DNA of 64,000 bases from Protofrankia sp963555925 (GCA_963555925.1 CAUVXJ010000005.1:1-64000), one strand, 5' to 3'; positions 35,629 to 44,291 are shown, numbered from the stretch's first letter. The notes: generated by a model from the letters alone, not told the origin. Translations and numbers: made by a program.

Positions 35629-37017
35629 GTGAACAGCGGCGCAATGGACAACGGTCGCAACGGACAGCAATCGCAACGGAGTGGTATGGCCCACGAGCAT
35701 TCGGAGGTCGCCCGGCCCTCGTTGTCACGGCGAGCCGCGGCGACAGCGGCGCTGCTGTGCTTCGCGGCCGCTATAGTTGTCGGAATCTGGAGTCTGGTGG
35801 ACGATCCAGGCACGCTGCTGATCGTCATTCCGGCATTCGTGATCACCGGACTCGCCGTCGGGAGTGCGCTGGTCAACCGCGGCCTGCGCCGCCTGCTGGC
35901 CACCGGTATCGCGGCTGTCGCGCTCGTCGTGCTGGTACTGGCCCTCGATGTCGCCGGCATCACCACCGCGATCATCGTCATCATCCTGATCGCCGCATCC
36001 GGAGCTGCAACCCGGACCGCGTTCGGGCGCCACCGCCCGTCCGGGGTCGCTGTGGGACCTGCCCGCCATGGCGTCCTCATCGTGAACCCACGCTCGGGCG
36101 GGGGTGCCGCCGAGCGTCACCACCTGGTCGACGAAGCGCGGCGGCGCGGCATCGCGACCATGGTGCTCACACCGGGCGACGACCTACGCGCGCTCGCCGA
36201 AGGCGCCGTCGCAGGCGGGGCAGACGTGATCGGAATGGCCGGCGGCGACGGATCGCAGGCCCTTGTCGCCGATGTCGCCCGCAGGCACGATGTCGCATTC
36301 GTCTGTGTCCCGGCCGGCACCCGCAACCACTTCGCCGCCGACCTCGGTCTTGATCGAAACGACGTCGCCGGGGCTCTGGAGGGCTTCATCGCCGCCGTGG
36401 AAAGGCGCATCGATCTCGCTGAGGTCGGTGGTCGGGTGTTCGTCAACAACGCCTCGCTGGGCATTTACGCCGAAATCGTACAGTCCGATGACTACCGCAA
36501 TGCCAAGATCGGCACGGCGACCGAGATGCTTCCAGATCTGCTCGGGCCACGGGCCGTCCCACCGGATCTGCGCTTCACCGGCCCCGACGGTGAACTCACA
36601 CCGACGGCGGACGTCCTGCTCGTGTCGAACAACGCCTACCAGTTGCGCAGCCTCGGCGGGCTGGGCACCCGGCCGAGGCTCGACGGCGGGGAACTCGGCG
36701 TGGTCACCGTGCTCGTCGACCGTGCCCGCGACGTGCCGGCCCTGATGGCGCTCGAGTCAGCCGGAGCGCTGGAACGCTTCCGGGGATTCCACCGGTGGAC
36801 GACCCCGACGCTGCGAGTGGATTCCACTGGTCCGGTGAACATCGGCATTGACGGCGAGGCCATGCAACTAAAACCTCCGCTGGAGTTCCGCTGCCTGCCG
36901 GCGGCTCTGCGGGTGCGGGTACCACCGCATGCGCCCGGCGTCCCGCCGACCCGGCCGGGGATGCTGGGAACGCTGCCCGCGCTGGTGCGCATCGTCGCCG
37001 GACATCCGTCACGATAG
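35629..37017 (+). CDS. Diacylglycerol/sphingosine-kinase-family protein with N-terminal membrane helices
   Basis: The product has up to 462 residues. Three to four membrane helices occupy about residues 35-125 (for example AAATAALLCFAAAIVVGIWS). A DAGK catalytic domain follows from HGVLIVNPRSGGGAAERH, with the phosphate-binding GGDGS in GMAGGDGSQALVAD and a GTRNHFA motif. The membrane module fused before the lipid-kinase domain is less common than the soluble form. The start is unclear: GTG 35629, ATG 35644 or ATG 35686, with the last preceded by GGAG. The early codons are repetitive (CGCAACGGA-like units). Confidence 0.85.
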   Translation: MNSGAMDNGRNGQQSQRSGMAHEHSEVARPSLSRRAAATAALLCFAAAIVVGIWSLVDDPGTLLIVIPAFVITGLAVGSALVNRGLRRLLATGIAAVALVVLVLALDVAGITTAIIVIILIAASGAATRTAFGRHRPSGVAVGPARHGVLIVNPRSGGGAAERHHLVDEARRRGIATMVLTPGDDLRALAEGAVAGGADVIGMAGGDGSQALVADVARRHDVAFVCVPAGTRNHFAADLGLDRNDVAGALEGFIAAVERRIDLAEVGGRVFVNNASLGIYAEIVQSDDYRNAKIGTATEMLPDLLGPRAVPPDLRFTGPDGELTPTADVLLVSNNAYQLRSLGGLGTRPRLDGGELGVVTVLVDRARDVPALMALESAGALERFRGFHRWTTPTLRVDSTGPVNIGIDGEAMQLKPPLEFRCLPAALRVRVPPHAPGVPPTRPGMLGTLPALVRIVAGHPSR

Positions 37018-37097
37018 CCGCCAGGCGCCAGCCGCCAGCCGCCAGGCGCCCGCCGCGCACAGAGCGGCCATAGGGGGCAACCTGCGAGCATAGGGAC

Positions 37098-38018
37098 ATG
37101 AGCACCGGGTTCGAGATAGATGTGGACGGCGCCGACCGGACCACCGGAGGGGCCACCCGAGGCACCACGCATGACCTGCGCGGGCTTCTCGGGCTGAGCG
37201 TCGATGCCGAGGCCGGCGGCGGCAGCCTCGTGGTCGGCCCACACCTGCTCAACTCCGGCAGGACGTTGTGGGGCGGTTGTGGGCTGGCCGCGGCGATCGC
37301 GGTCACCGAGAGCATCCTCGATCGGGGCTGTGTATGGGCGACCGTCCAGTACGTCTCCCCCATCCATGCCGGGGCGTGTCTCAATCTTCAGGTCGAGGTG
37401 GGCCAGCAGGGGCGAAGCCTGTCCCAGGTGGCGGTACGCGGCACAATCAACGGCCGGCTCGCCCTGCTGGCCACGGGCACCTTCGGCGGCCCGACGGATG
37501 GCGGCCCGACGGTGGACGGCAGCCCGACGATGGACGGCGGTGTGCAGTTCACCGGTCCACCCGATGACGTACCAAGCCCGCCGGACTGCCCGCCGCGGAC
37601 CCACACCAGCAGTGGCCGCAGCGTGGCCGAGGCAGGGGGAATGCTCGCCCGGATCGAGCAGCGTTGGGCCCGCCCGCCTCGGTCTGCGCTCGACGGCAGC
37701 CCGGGTTCGGGCCACTGCGTCCTATGGGCCCGGTTCAATCAGTCCATGATGACCTCAGCGGCGTCGGTCGCGATCATCGCGGATCTGGCGCCGGCCGCTG
37801 TCATCGATGCGGTGGGCCGGCCCGTCTACACACTCAGCCTGGACAACAGCCTGCGGGTCGGGCGCACGGCCCAGACGGACTGGATGCTGGTCGACGCCCA
37901 GGTAGAGACCATGATCGGCAAAGTAGCCCAGATCACAGCCAGAATTTTCGACGAAAACGGACAGTTGATCGCAACGGCGGATCAATCAGCCAAACTACTC
38001 CCGCCTCGAACATCCTGA
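37098..38018 (+). CDS. Acyl-CoA thioesterase-like (double hotdog) protein
   Basis: The 306-residue protein resembles TesB/4HBT_3-type thioesterases. The first hotdog has NSGRTLWGGCGLAAAIAVTE and an ATVQYVSPIHAGACLNLQVE strand; the second has YTLSLDNSLRVGR and MLVDAQVETMIGKVAQITAR with an end typical of the family (TADQSAKLL). A Gly/Asp/Pro repeat (GPTDGGPTVDGSPTMDGG) lies between them. It would hydrolyse acyl-CoA, but the substrate is unknown. It starts 80 bases after the lipid kinase-like gene and could share its transcript. Confidence 0.8.
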   Translation: MSTGFEIDVDGADRTTGGATRGTTHDLRGLLGLSVDAEAGGGSLVVGPHLLNSGRTLWGGCGLAAAIAVTESILDRGCVWATVQYVSPIHAGACLNLQVEVGQQGRSLSQVAVRGTINGRLALLATGTFGGPTDGGPTVDGSPTMDGGVQFTGPPDDVPSPPDCPPRTHTSSGRSVAEAGGMLARIEQRWARPPRSALDGSPGSGHCVLWARFNQSMMTSAASVAIIADLAPAAVIDAVGRPVYTLSLDNSLRVGRTAQTDWMLVDAQVETMIGKVAQITARIFDENGQLIATADQSAKLLPPRTS

Positions 38019-38153
38019 GCCGTCCAGTTAATCGATCATGCTCATGACCCGCACCACTGTCGGGGAGTTCGCCTGTTGCGCCCCCTCACCCCGCGCATCC
38101 TCGTGAAGCCTGGTAGGTTGGCTGTGTTGCAGTTGGAGCTTCCTCGAACGCTC

Positions 38154-38188
38154 AAACGCCCCGGAGTCTGACAGCGGGCGTTTTTCGT
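38154..38188 (+). terminator. Rho-independent terminator or attenuator upstream of the cold-shock gene
   Basis: AACGCCC and GGGCGTT arms with a 14-nt loop are followed by TTTCGTTT on the plus strand. It lies 96 bp before the cold-shock start and either ends the thioesterase transcript or attenuates the cold-shock leader. Confidence 0.55.
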
Positions 38189-38283
38189 TTCTCCGGTCTT
38201 TTCCGGTAGTGGGACGGTCCCACCGCGGCAACCTGGTATTCGCAGTGGGCGGGCTTGGTCCAGCCCCACGAAGGAGACGACAC

Positions 38284-38487
38284 ATGGCTCAGGGCACCGT
38301 GAAGTGGTTCAACGGCGAGAAGGGATTCGGGTTTATCGCCCAGGACGGCGGCGGTCCCGACGTGTTCGTCCACTACTCCGCCATCGACAGCGCAGGCTAC
38401 CGCAGCCTGGAAGAGAACCAGCGCGTCGAGTTCGAGGTGACGCAGGGCCAGAAGGGTCCGCAGGCCGAGCACGTCCGCCCGGTCTGA
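38284..38487 (+). CDS. csp: Cold-shock protein (CspA family)
   Basis: This 67-residue RNA chaperone has RNP1 (KGFGFIA) and RNP2 (DVFVHYSAI) motifs within the five-stranded cold-shock fold, starting MAQGTVKWFNGEKGFGFI. AAGGAG precedes ATG 38284. The ~100-nt leader after the upstream hairpin could be regulatory. A strong hairpin follows the gene. Confidence 0.96.
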   Translation: MAQGTVKWFNGEKGFGFIAQDGGGPDVFVHYSAIDSAGYRSLEENQRVEFEVTQGQKGPQAEHVRPV

Positions 38488-38494
38488 CCCGTTC

Positions 38495-38531
38495 GGTGTG
38501 GAGCGCCTGCCGTCGGCGGGTGCTCCACACC
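38495..38531 (+). terminator. Hairpin terminator of the cold-shock gene
   Basis: GGTGTGGAGCGCC and GGCGGGTGCTCCACACC form a long imperfect stem 8 bases after the stop. There is no T tract; I-shaped terminators of this kind are common in actinobacteria. Confidence 0.6.
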
Positions 38532-38632
38532 GGTACGTCCTACAAAGCTTGGCATTTCCTCAACGTCCGACCGCTTTGGCGATGGCCTCCGGCGGTCGGT
38601 CTTTGCGTGCAGGAGCATTGCCGGCGGACCTG

Positions 38633-38896
38633 TCAGTGGTGATAGGTCCAGGCTGATCCCGTACCCCGGTACTGCTCCACCGAGATCGGCCCGACACTCG
38701 GCCGCATCCGGTCGGTGTAGAGATGGCCGTGCCGATGGTCGATCTCGTGTGCGACAAGCCGGGCGAGACCCCGATTGAGCAGGGTGATGGTCTCCCCGTT
38801 CGGAGCGCGGACGATCGCGGCGGCACGGTTGATCCCGATCTGGGGTGCGGCGACACGTGCGATGGCCGCGGTGCAGAAGTTCCACTCCAGGCTCAT
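38633..38896 (-). pseudogene. Peptide deformylase remnant with internal deletion
   Basis: The 87-codon frame keeps motif 1 (AAPQIGINRAA) and motif 3 (LVAHEIDH, with LYTDRMRP after it) and a C-terminus typical of one actinobacterial deformylase class (EQYRGTGSAWTY). Motif 2, E-G-C-L-S with the metal-binding Cys, is absent, and the N-terminal ~60 residues of a normal enzyme (about 170-220 residues) are missing too. It therefore cannot bind metal in the usual way. ATG 38896 overlaps the stop of the upstream fragment as ATGA, so the former operon layout is preserved. Confidence 0.7.
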
Positions 38897-39216
38897 GCCC
38901 CGACCCGGTCGAGGGTTCGGCGAATGTCCCACTCGTGGTAGCAGGCATCGTGGGCGTTGTTGTGGGCGACGTCAGCCAAGTGTTGCCTCCCGCGTCCGGC
39001 GTGTACCAGGACGACACGGCCGCTCCTCGCCAGGTCGATGGCTTCTGCCCATTCGGTGGCGGCGTGGCGAAGAGACCAGAGTGCTCCGGCGACAGGAAGC
39101 TGGTTGTAGGCGCGGGCGCGCCCCAGCAGAGCCTGGTCGTAGCCCGGAACATCCGTACCGCCACCCAGCGCAGTTCCTGCGAGCCGCTCGGCCCAGATCC
39201 GCAGGTTGTCCGTGAC
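38893..39216 (-). pseudogene. DinB/maleylpyruvate-isomerase-like C-terminal fragment
   Basis: The 107-codon frame from GTG 39216 begins VTDNLRIWAERLAG and ends NAHDACYHEWDIRRTLDRVGA, a pattern like the last two-thirds of DinB-type four-helix metal-binding proteins. The N-terminal helix, which normally precedes the DNLRIWAERL-type segment, is missing. Upstream sequence in the same frame is not protein-like. It is coupled by ATGA to the deformylase remnant. Family assignment is from pattern memory and is tentative. Confidence 0.45.
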
Positions 39217-39354
39217 GCGGTGCCGAGACCGGCATGAAACCGCCGGACACCGCGTAGGTACGACTGCCCGAAAGGCTGCCCCTGAGCCCTCGCCAGCTCC
39301 TATGGCGGCACGGTTTACTCCAAGGCGGGATTGGTAGGAGGAGGAGGACTCCGC

Positions 39355-40098
39355 ATGCGATATGTGGACCCCGAGTTCGCCCCAACGGTGCGGGCTCATG
39401 CCCGGCCGTCCAAGGTGTCCCCGGCACCGGTTGGCGGCCTCGGCCTGCTGGCGTTGCAGAGCGCTGTGGGCAACCGCGCGATGACCAGTCTCCTGACAAC
39501 CCTGCAGCCCCAGGTTCAGCGCCAGTGGTCATCGTCCTCCTCGGATGAAGACCGTGGCCAGGACGGCGGCCAGGACGCGGACCGCGATATCCATGACGCC
39601 GGAGCGATCGCGGGTGTCGACACCCAGCCCGATGACGCGGGTGCGGACACGGGCCCGGGTGAGGAGCAGGCGGCGGCGCCCTCCTGCCAGATCGACGTTC
39701 GGGCCACCAAGATCCGCGGGTTGGCCGGGCTGCCGGTCTACCACCTGTTCGTGATCTATATCGACGCCTCCGGATCCCCCTATTTCTTCCGGGGCGGGCC
39801 GAGCGGCCGGGGTGGTCCGGGTGGATACGGCGCCATCAAATGCGATCATGGCCCGTACACACCGGGCACCATCGACTGGGAGCCCGGCGCACCGTCGACG
39901 ACGGTCATGGCGGGCCCGGCCGCGCACGGGAAGGACGCCTCTTTCACCAGGGAGCTGAGCCGGATCGACGCGGCGGCGATTCCCTACCAGCCGACCGGAC
40001 CGAACAGCAACTCCGTCGCGCGTACGATCCTCAACAAGAGTGGTGTGCCCGAGAACAAGCCAGTGATGATCGCCCCTGGATGGGGCCAGATTCTTTGA
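39355..40098 (+). CDS. Protein with eCIS-cargo-like N-terminal motif and unknown C-terminal domain
   Basis: The product has 247 residues. The N-terminal third contains LLALQSAVGNRAMTSLL followed by QVQRQ, resembling the short helix (L..LQ..AGNRAV..LLQRQ) found on proteins linked to extracellular contractile injection systems and DUF4157 proteins. A Ser/Asp/Gln-rich linker (SSSSSDEDRGQDGGQDADRD) follows. The C-terminal ~130 residues form a distinct domain: YHLFVIYIDASGSPYFFRGG, YGAIKCDHGPYTPGT and GPNSNSVARTILNKSGVP, possibly a papain-like or permuted hydrolase fold with the usual Cys absent from the NSNS position. GGAGGAGGAGG precedes ATG 39355. No eCIS structural gene is visible in the window. 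Confidence 0.6.
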   Translation: MRYVDPEFAPTVRAHARPSKVSPAPVGGLGLLALQSAVGNRAMTSLLTTLQPQVQRQWSSSSSDEDRGQDGGQDADRDIHDAGAIAGVDTQPDDAGADTGPGEEQAAAPSCQIDVRATKIRGLAGLPVYHLFVIYIDASGSPYFFRGGPSGRGGPGGYGAIKCDHGPYTPGTIDWEPGAPSTTVMAGPAAHGKDASFTRELSRIDAAAIPYQPTGPNSNSVARTILNKSGVPENKPVMIAPGWGQIL

Positions 40099-40110
40099 CG
40101 GAGCACCCCG

Positions 40111-40386
40111 ATGGCCGAAATCCGGTGGAAGCGACTGAAGACCGCTGCCGATGTACGCACTCGGCTGCTGGAAGCCCTTCCGCTGGGAAGCGACTCGTCG
40201 GCCATCCGGAGTTTCGCCGCCGCGCAGCATGTGGAGTGTTCGGAGGCGGACGGCGGCGTCATCCGGTGCTCGGCACCCGCGCGGGGGCGATGGCCGCTCA
40301 TCTCGGCGAAATGGCTGATCGAATTCCACCTGGAGAGTGACCGGCTCGCCGGCATCACGGTCCGTGAGGGGCTCACCGGACCCTGA
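40111..40386 (+). CDS. Small hypothetical partner protein
   Basis: The 91-residue protein has GGAG 7 nt before ATG 40111 and starts 12 bases after the eCIS-like gene. It is alpha/beta in appearance (AEIRWKRLKTAADVRTRLLE; WLIEFHLESDRLAGITVREG) with two Cys. No signal peptide or family is recognised. By position it could be a chaperone, immunity or accessory protein for the preceding product. Confidence 0.6.
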   Translation: MAEIRWKRLKTAADVRTRLLEALPLGSDSSAIRSFAAAQHVECSEADGGVIRCSAPARGRWPLISAKWLIEFHLESDRLAGITVREGLTGP

Positions 40387-40450
40387 TCCGCTGCCGCACC
40401 CAGAATGATGCACACTGTCAGAATCGGACCTGGTTCCGGCCCGCATCGCG

Positions 40451-42208
40451 ATGGAGACCGGCATCGGACCAGGCGGGAGGATGATGAACAGCACGCCGCA
40501 GGGAGCCGACCGCACCCGTATAGTCCGGCCCGTGCCACCGCCGGGCGCACCTAGCGGGTCGGAACCGGCATGGGGGGCGGTGTTCACACCGCTGGCCCCG
40601 CAGGATCCTCGCGAGATCAGCGGGTACCTACTGCGGGCCCGGATCGGCGAAGGCGGCATGGGCGCCGTCTATCTGACCTACACTCCCGGCGGCCGGCCGG
40701 TCGCGCTCAAGATCGCCCGACCGGAGTTCGCCGCCGATCCCGAGTTCCGCCGCCGCTTCGAAAAAGAGGTGGCGATCGCTCAACGGGTGCAGGGCCTGTA
40801 CACCGCGCCGGTCATCGACTGCGACCCCCACGCCCCGCAACCGTGGCTGGCCACCGCCTACGTCGCCGCACCCTCCCTCGCCGCGGCCGTCGCCCGTCAG
40901 GGCCCGCTGCCGCCGGAGACCGTCCTGGTGCTGCTCGCCGGGGTCGCGGAGGCATTGCAGTCCATCCACGCCGCCGGGGTGATCCACCGCGACCTCAAGC
41001 CGGGGAACGTCATCCTCGCCGCCGACGGCCCCCGCGTCATCGACTTCGGTATCTCCCGGGCAGTCGAGAACTCCTCAGCGGCACTCACCCAAACCGGGGT
41101 ACGGATCGGCACACCCGCCTTCATGGCCCCCGAACAAGTCCGGGGAAAATCCCTCGACACATCCGGGGATATCTTCTCGCTCGGTTCCACGGCTTATTAT
41201 GCGATCACCGGCGAGTTGCCGTTCGGTGGGGATGCCGCCGTCTTCCACCGCATCGTGTACGAACAGCCCGAGTGGGACCGCTGCCCGGAGCAGGTCCGCA
41301 GCGTCCTCGAACGCTGCGTGGACAAGGACCCGGCAGGCCGCCCCACCCCTGCGGCACTGATCGAGTTGTGCCGGGCGGCGTCCACCGACGAGCGGCTCCG
41401 TATCGGCGAGGGCTGGCTACCCCCCACCGTGACCGCGGACCTCACCCGCTACAGCCTCATCCCACCAAAGCCATCCCCGCCGTTGCAGCCGACCAAAGCG
41501 GAGCACCCTCGACCTCCAGCACCCTCACCGTGGTCGCCCGCCCCGCCCGGCCCCCCACACCGCAAAGGGTCACCCTGGCTCATCGTCGGAGTCAGCGCCG
41601 CGGCACTCGCACTCGCAGCCGTGATCGTGCTCCTCACGACCCTCAGCAATACGCCGTCGGACCAGGCGAGTCGCAGCGGCGCCACGACAGCCACGTCCAC
41701 CGGAAAAGCATCCACCGGAAACACGGCCACCAACAATCGTTCAGCCACCACTGGGACTGGCACGGGCACGGGCACGGGGTCTGCTTCCAACAAGCCCACG
41801 ACGACAGCCGTTACGAGTGGGCCAGCGACTGAACATACAGACCGGACGCTTTCCGTGCCCGCGGCGCTGGTCGGCCGTTGGGAGGGTGTGGTCAGCCAAC
41901 CCAGCGGCCATCCCGACAAGTACCCGACCAGGCTGGAGCTCCGAAACGGCCGGATAGGGGAGGTCGTCGGCTCCGTCACCTATCCGACCTTCCCGTGCGG
42001 TGGTTCACTGACCTTGATTGTCGGCGGCGACGAAACCCGAGTACAGGAGAAGATCAGCGACGGCGGATCGCGATGCGCGGACAACGGAGAAATCCGGCTG
42101 TACCCGCAGTCTGACGGCACACTGCGCTGGGAGTATTACTACGGTCCCGGGAACTTTTTAGTTGACACCTCACACCCCGCGGCCACCGCCATGTTGAGCA
42201 GATATTAA
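40451..42208 (+). CDS. Transmembrane Ser/Thr protein kinase with C-terminal extracellular domain
   Basis: The product has up to 585 residues. The kinase domain (about 55-315) has GEGGMGAVYL, VALKIARPE, HRDLKPGNVIL, VIDFGISRA and GTPAFMAPEQ. A Pro-rich linker leads to one membrane helix near residue 375-397 (WLIVGVSAAALALAAVIVLL), a Thr/Ser/Gly-rich stalk with a TGTGTGTG repeat, and an extracellular domain of ~120 residues (VGRWEGVVSQPSGHPDKYPT; LRWEYYYGPGNFLV) that looks like a small beta-sandwich or lipocalin-type sensor. ATG 40451 has no clear ribosome-binding site; ATG 40484 after GGGAGG is the alternative. Confidence 0.88.
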   Translation: METGIGPGGRMMNSTPQGADRTRIVRPVPPPGAPSGSEPAWGAVFTPLAPQDPREISGYLLRARIGEGGMGAVYLTYTPGGRPVALKIARPEFAADPEFRRRFEKEVAIAQRVQGLYTAPVIDCDPHAPQPWLATAYVAAPSLAAAVARQGPLPPETVLVLLAGVAEALQSIHAAGVIHRDLKPGNVILAADGPRVIDFGISRAVENSSAALTQTGVRIGTPAFMAPEQVRGKSLDTSGDIFSLGSTAYYAITGELPFGGDAAVFHRIVYEQPEWDRCPEQVRSVLERCVDKDPAGRPTPAALIELCRAASTDERLRIGEGWLPPTVTADLTRYSLIPPKPSPPLQPTKAEHPRPPAPSPWSPAPPGPPHRKGSPWLIVGVSAAALALAAVIVLLTTLSNTPSDQASRSGATTATSTGKASTGNTATNNRSATTGTGTGTGTGSASNKPTTTAVTSGPATEHTDRTLSVPAALVGRWEGVVSQPSGHPDKYPTRLELRNGRIGEVVGSVTYPTFPCGGSLTLIVGGDETRVQEKISDGGSRCADNGEIRLYPQSDGTLRWEYYYGPGNFLVDTSHPAATAMLSRY

Positions 42209-42364
42209 CGATCACTCGTTGCTACTGTGACAGTGCGGAACCTGTCAAACTCGCCTTGGTGGGTCGCACGGGCGGCGTGGATCGGTGTCGGCGACGCCGC
42301 TGTACGACATAGTGGCGGAACACGCGCGTTCCATCCGAAACCGCGCACCTGCCCTGGGGGCTCC

Positions 42365-42988
42365 ATGCATCGACACCTCGATCGGGTGCCGCGCCGGAAA
42401 GTGCTGCTGCTCGTACTACCGCTCGTTGCCGCGTCCTGCAGTAGCTCGACCGGTTCCGTGCATTCGGCGGCCACCGCGCCATCGGCCGTCTCCGCGGGAT
42501 CGACGTCTGTCTCCCCCGGATCGACACCGTCGACGGCAACCAACGGCCAGGCTGCCATACCTGCGGAGATCACGCGGTGCGCCACGGCGGGCCTCACCGT
42601 CACGCTGGGCGCGGTCACGACCGTCGCCGCGTCACAACGCCAGACACCCGTGACGTTCACGAACCGGTCGGCGACCCGATGCAGCATGTACGGATTCCCG
42701 GGCGCGCAGCTGCTGTCCGCGGACGGAACCACGTATGACATTCCGCGATCCCCGCTCGTCAGCAGCACGAGGATCGTTCTCGCACCGGGCGCGAACGCGC
42801 ACGCGACGCTGACCTACCTCGCCGATGACACGGCCAGCAGCTCCGATTTTGCCGCGACGCGCCTCGTTGTCACGCCACCCGATGAGCGCAGTTCCACCGT
42901 GTTGCCGTGGACATACGGACCGATCGTCAACCAGGAAGGCGCGACGCATCCCGGCACCTACATCATGGCCCTCACGCCCGGAGCATAA
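42365..42988 (+). CDS. DUF4232-type lipoprotein
   Basis: The 207-residue protein has a basic N-terminus (MHRHLDRVPRRK), a hydrophobic core and lipobox-like VAASC, then a Ser/Thr/Ala linker. The rest matches DUF4232: RCATAGLTVTLGAVTTVAAS, a FTNRSATRCSMYGFPGAQLL strand and VLAPGANAHATLTYL. It would be lipid-anchored outside the membrane; the ligand is unknown. GGGGG lies just before ATG 42365. It is the second DUF4232 protein in the window. Confidence 0.8.
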   Translation: MHRHLDRVPRRKVLLLVLPLVAASCSSSTGSVHSAATAPSAVSAGSTSVSPGSTPSTATNGQAAIPAEITRCATAGLTVTLGAVTTVAASQRQTPVTFTNRSATRCSMYGFPGAQLLSADGTTYDIPRSPLVSSTRIVLAPGANAHATLTYLADDTASSSDFAATRLVVTPPDERSSTVLPWTYGPIVNQEGATHPGTYIMALTPGA

Positions 42989-43635
42989 GCACGTGTCCTG
43001 CGCGGGCGGTAACGGCGATGAACGACTTCCCCGGCCCGGCCCCCGGGAAGGCGTGTCGCAGGCAACTCGCCCACATGCGGCCCCAAGGCCCTACCTTGCG
43101 CCGCTGCGCCGAGGGGAAGCGCCCCGGTGGGAAACCACCAACACGGGGGGAGTCGGTAGTCACCCCACCGGGACGCTCCCAGGGTAGCGGGCCAGAGGCC
43201 CGCGCGTCCCACTTGGCACCCAAAAACCCGCAACGAGCCCGAGTTTTTCTGCGGGCGCCCACCGAGCGCCACCGTGCCCGTAAGGTCCTTTTCAGAAAGC
43301 TATTTATGATCATTTACCGGCATCGGGGCGCGGTGTCGAGTGCGGCGTCGAGTGCGGCGTCGCCGCCAATCCCTTCAAAATTAAGTCAACCTAACTTTAC
43401 TTTCTAGGTGACACGCGTCATGGCCGCATGTGGATGGCCACCACCGCCTGGGACCCGACGGACCCGGTGAGCCACGTCGCGCCGAGGTTGTATTAGAAAT
43501 GCCGTGCCGGACACGTGACGGCCATGTCACAACGGATGACACAGCACAACAGAGGTCACGTCACCACAGAGGTCACGTCACCACAGATGGCACAGCACGA
43601 CGGTAATCATCTGACAATGGAAATGAGGTTGGCTG
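42989..43635. ncRNA. Structured intergenic region, possible non-coding RNA
   Basis: This 647-bp region has no recognisable gene. From about 43040 to 43265 it is dense in GC-rich hairpins, including CCCGGTGGG (43123-43131) pairing with CCCACCGGG (43164-43172), a small GGTGGGAAACCACC hairpin between, and ACCCGCA/TGCGGGC. Beyond 43290 it is AT-richer, with TTAAGTCAACCTAACTT near 43381. Palindromes do not reveal a strand. No known riboswitch class is recognised. Confidence 0.25.
43549..43590. promoter_or_regulatory. 17-bp tandem repeats upstream of the PEBP gene
   Basis: ACAGAGGTCACGTCACC occurs twice in tandem (43549-43565, 43566-43582), followed by a partial third copy. They end about 45 bp before the PEBP start and may be regulator sites. 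Confidence 0.4.
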
Positions 43636-44178
43636 ATGTCTCTGCTCGATCGCGGCACCTCCCCGGACCCCTTCGATGTCCTCCCCCCCGTGCCGTTGTT
43701 CACCCTCACCAGTGACGACTTCGCCGATGGTGACACGCTCCCACCGGCAGCTGTCCACACCAGCGCAGGCGGGCAGAACCTCTCGCCGCACCTTGCGTGG
43801 ACGGGTTTCCCGCCGGGGACGCAGAGCTTCGTTGTCACCTGCTTCGACCCGGATGCACCGACGGGCAGCGGCTTCTGGCACTGGTCGTTGATCGATATTC
43901 CATCCTCGGTCACCGAAATACCGCACGGAGTAGCCAGCGGTGACCTTGCCGGCCTGCCCGCGGGCTCCTTCCACGTCCGCAACGATTACGGAACAGCCGA
44001 TTTTGGTGGCGCTGCGCCTCCAGAAGGTGACCGTCCGCATCGTTACGTCTTTGCTGTCCATGCGGTCGACGTCCCGTCGCTCGGGATCCCCGGCTCCGTC
44101 TCACCGGCGGTGGTCGGGTTCAACCTGACATTCCACGTCCTTGGCCGCGGGGTCCTGCGGGCCACCTACCAGCGCTGA
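43636..44178 (+). CDS. YbhB/YbcL-type phosphatidylethanolamine-binding protein
   Basis: This 180-residue cytoplasmic protein of the PEBP family has the ligand-site motifs CFDPDAPTGSGFWHW and GAAPPEGDRPHRYVFAVHAVD. Bacterial members bind small anions or lipids; their role is not settled. GAGG lies 7 nt before ATG 43636. Length fits the family (150-185). Confidence 0.92.
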   Translation: MSLLDRGTSPDPFDVLPPVPLFTLTSDDFADGDTLPPAAVHTSAGGQNLSPHLAWTGFPPGTQSFVVTCFDPDAPTGSGFWHWSLIDIPSSVTEIPHGVASGDLAGLPAGSFHVRNDYGTADFGGAAPPEGDRPHRYVFAVHAVDVPSLGIPGSVSPAVVGFNLTFHVLGRGVLRATYQR

Positions 44179-44291
44179 CGTTTTCCCGGCGCCTGTTGAG
44201 AATCGAGTGGCCGCGACCGCCCACGGCTGCCCACAACGGGTCGCACCAGGCGGGTGGGCAAGCATCGCCCGACGCGGGTAGGTTGGCCTAC

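Noticed and set aside
42958..43272. Minus-strand protein overlapping the structured intergenic region.
   Set aside because: Trp/Pro/Gly-rich composition, no ribosome-binding site and no domain; better explained by palindromic non-coding DNA.
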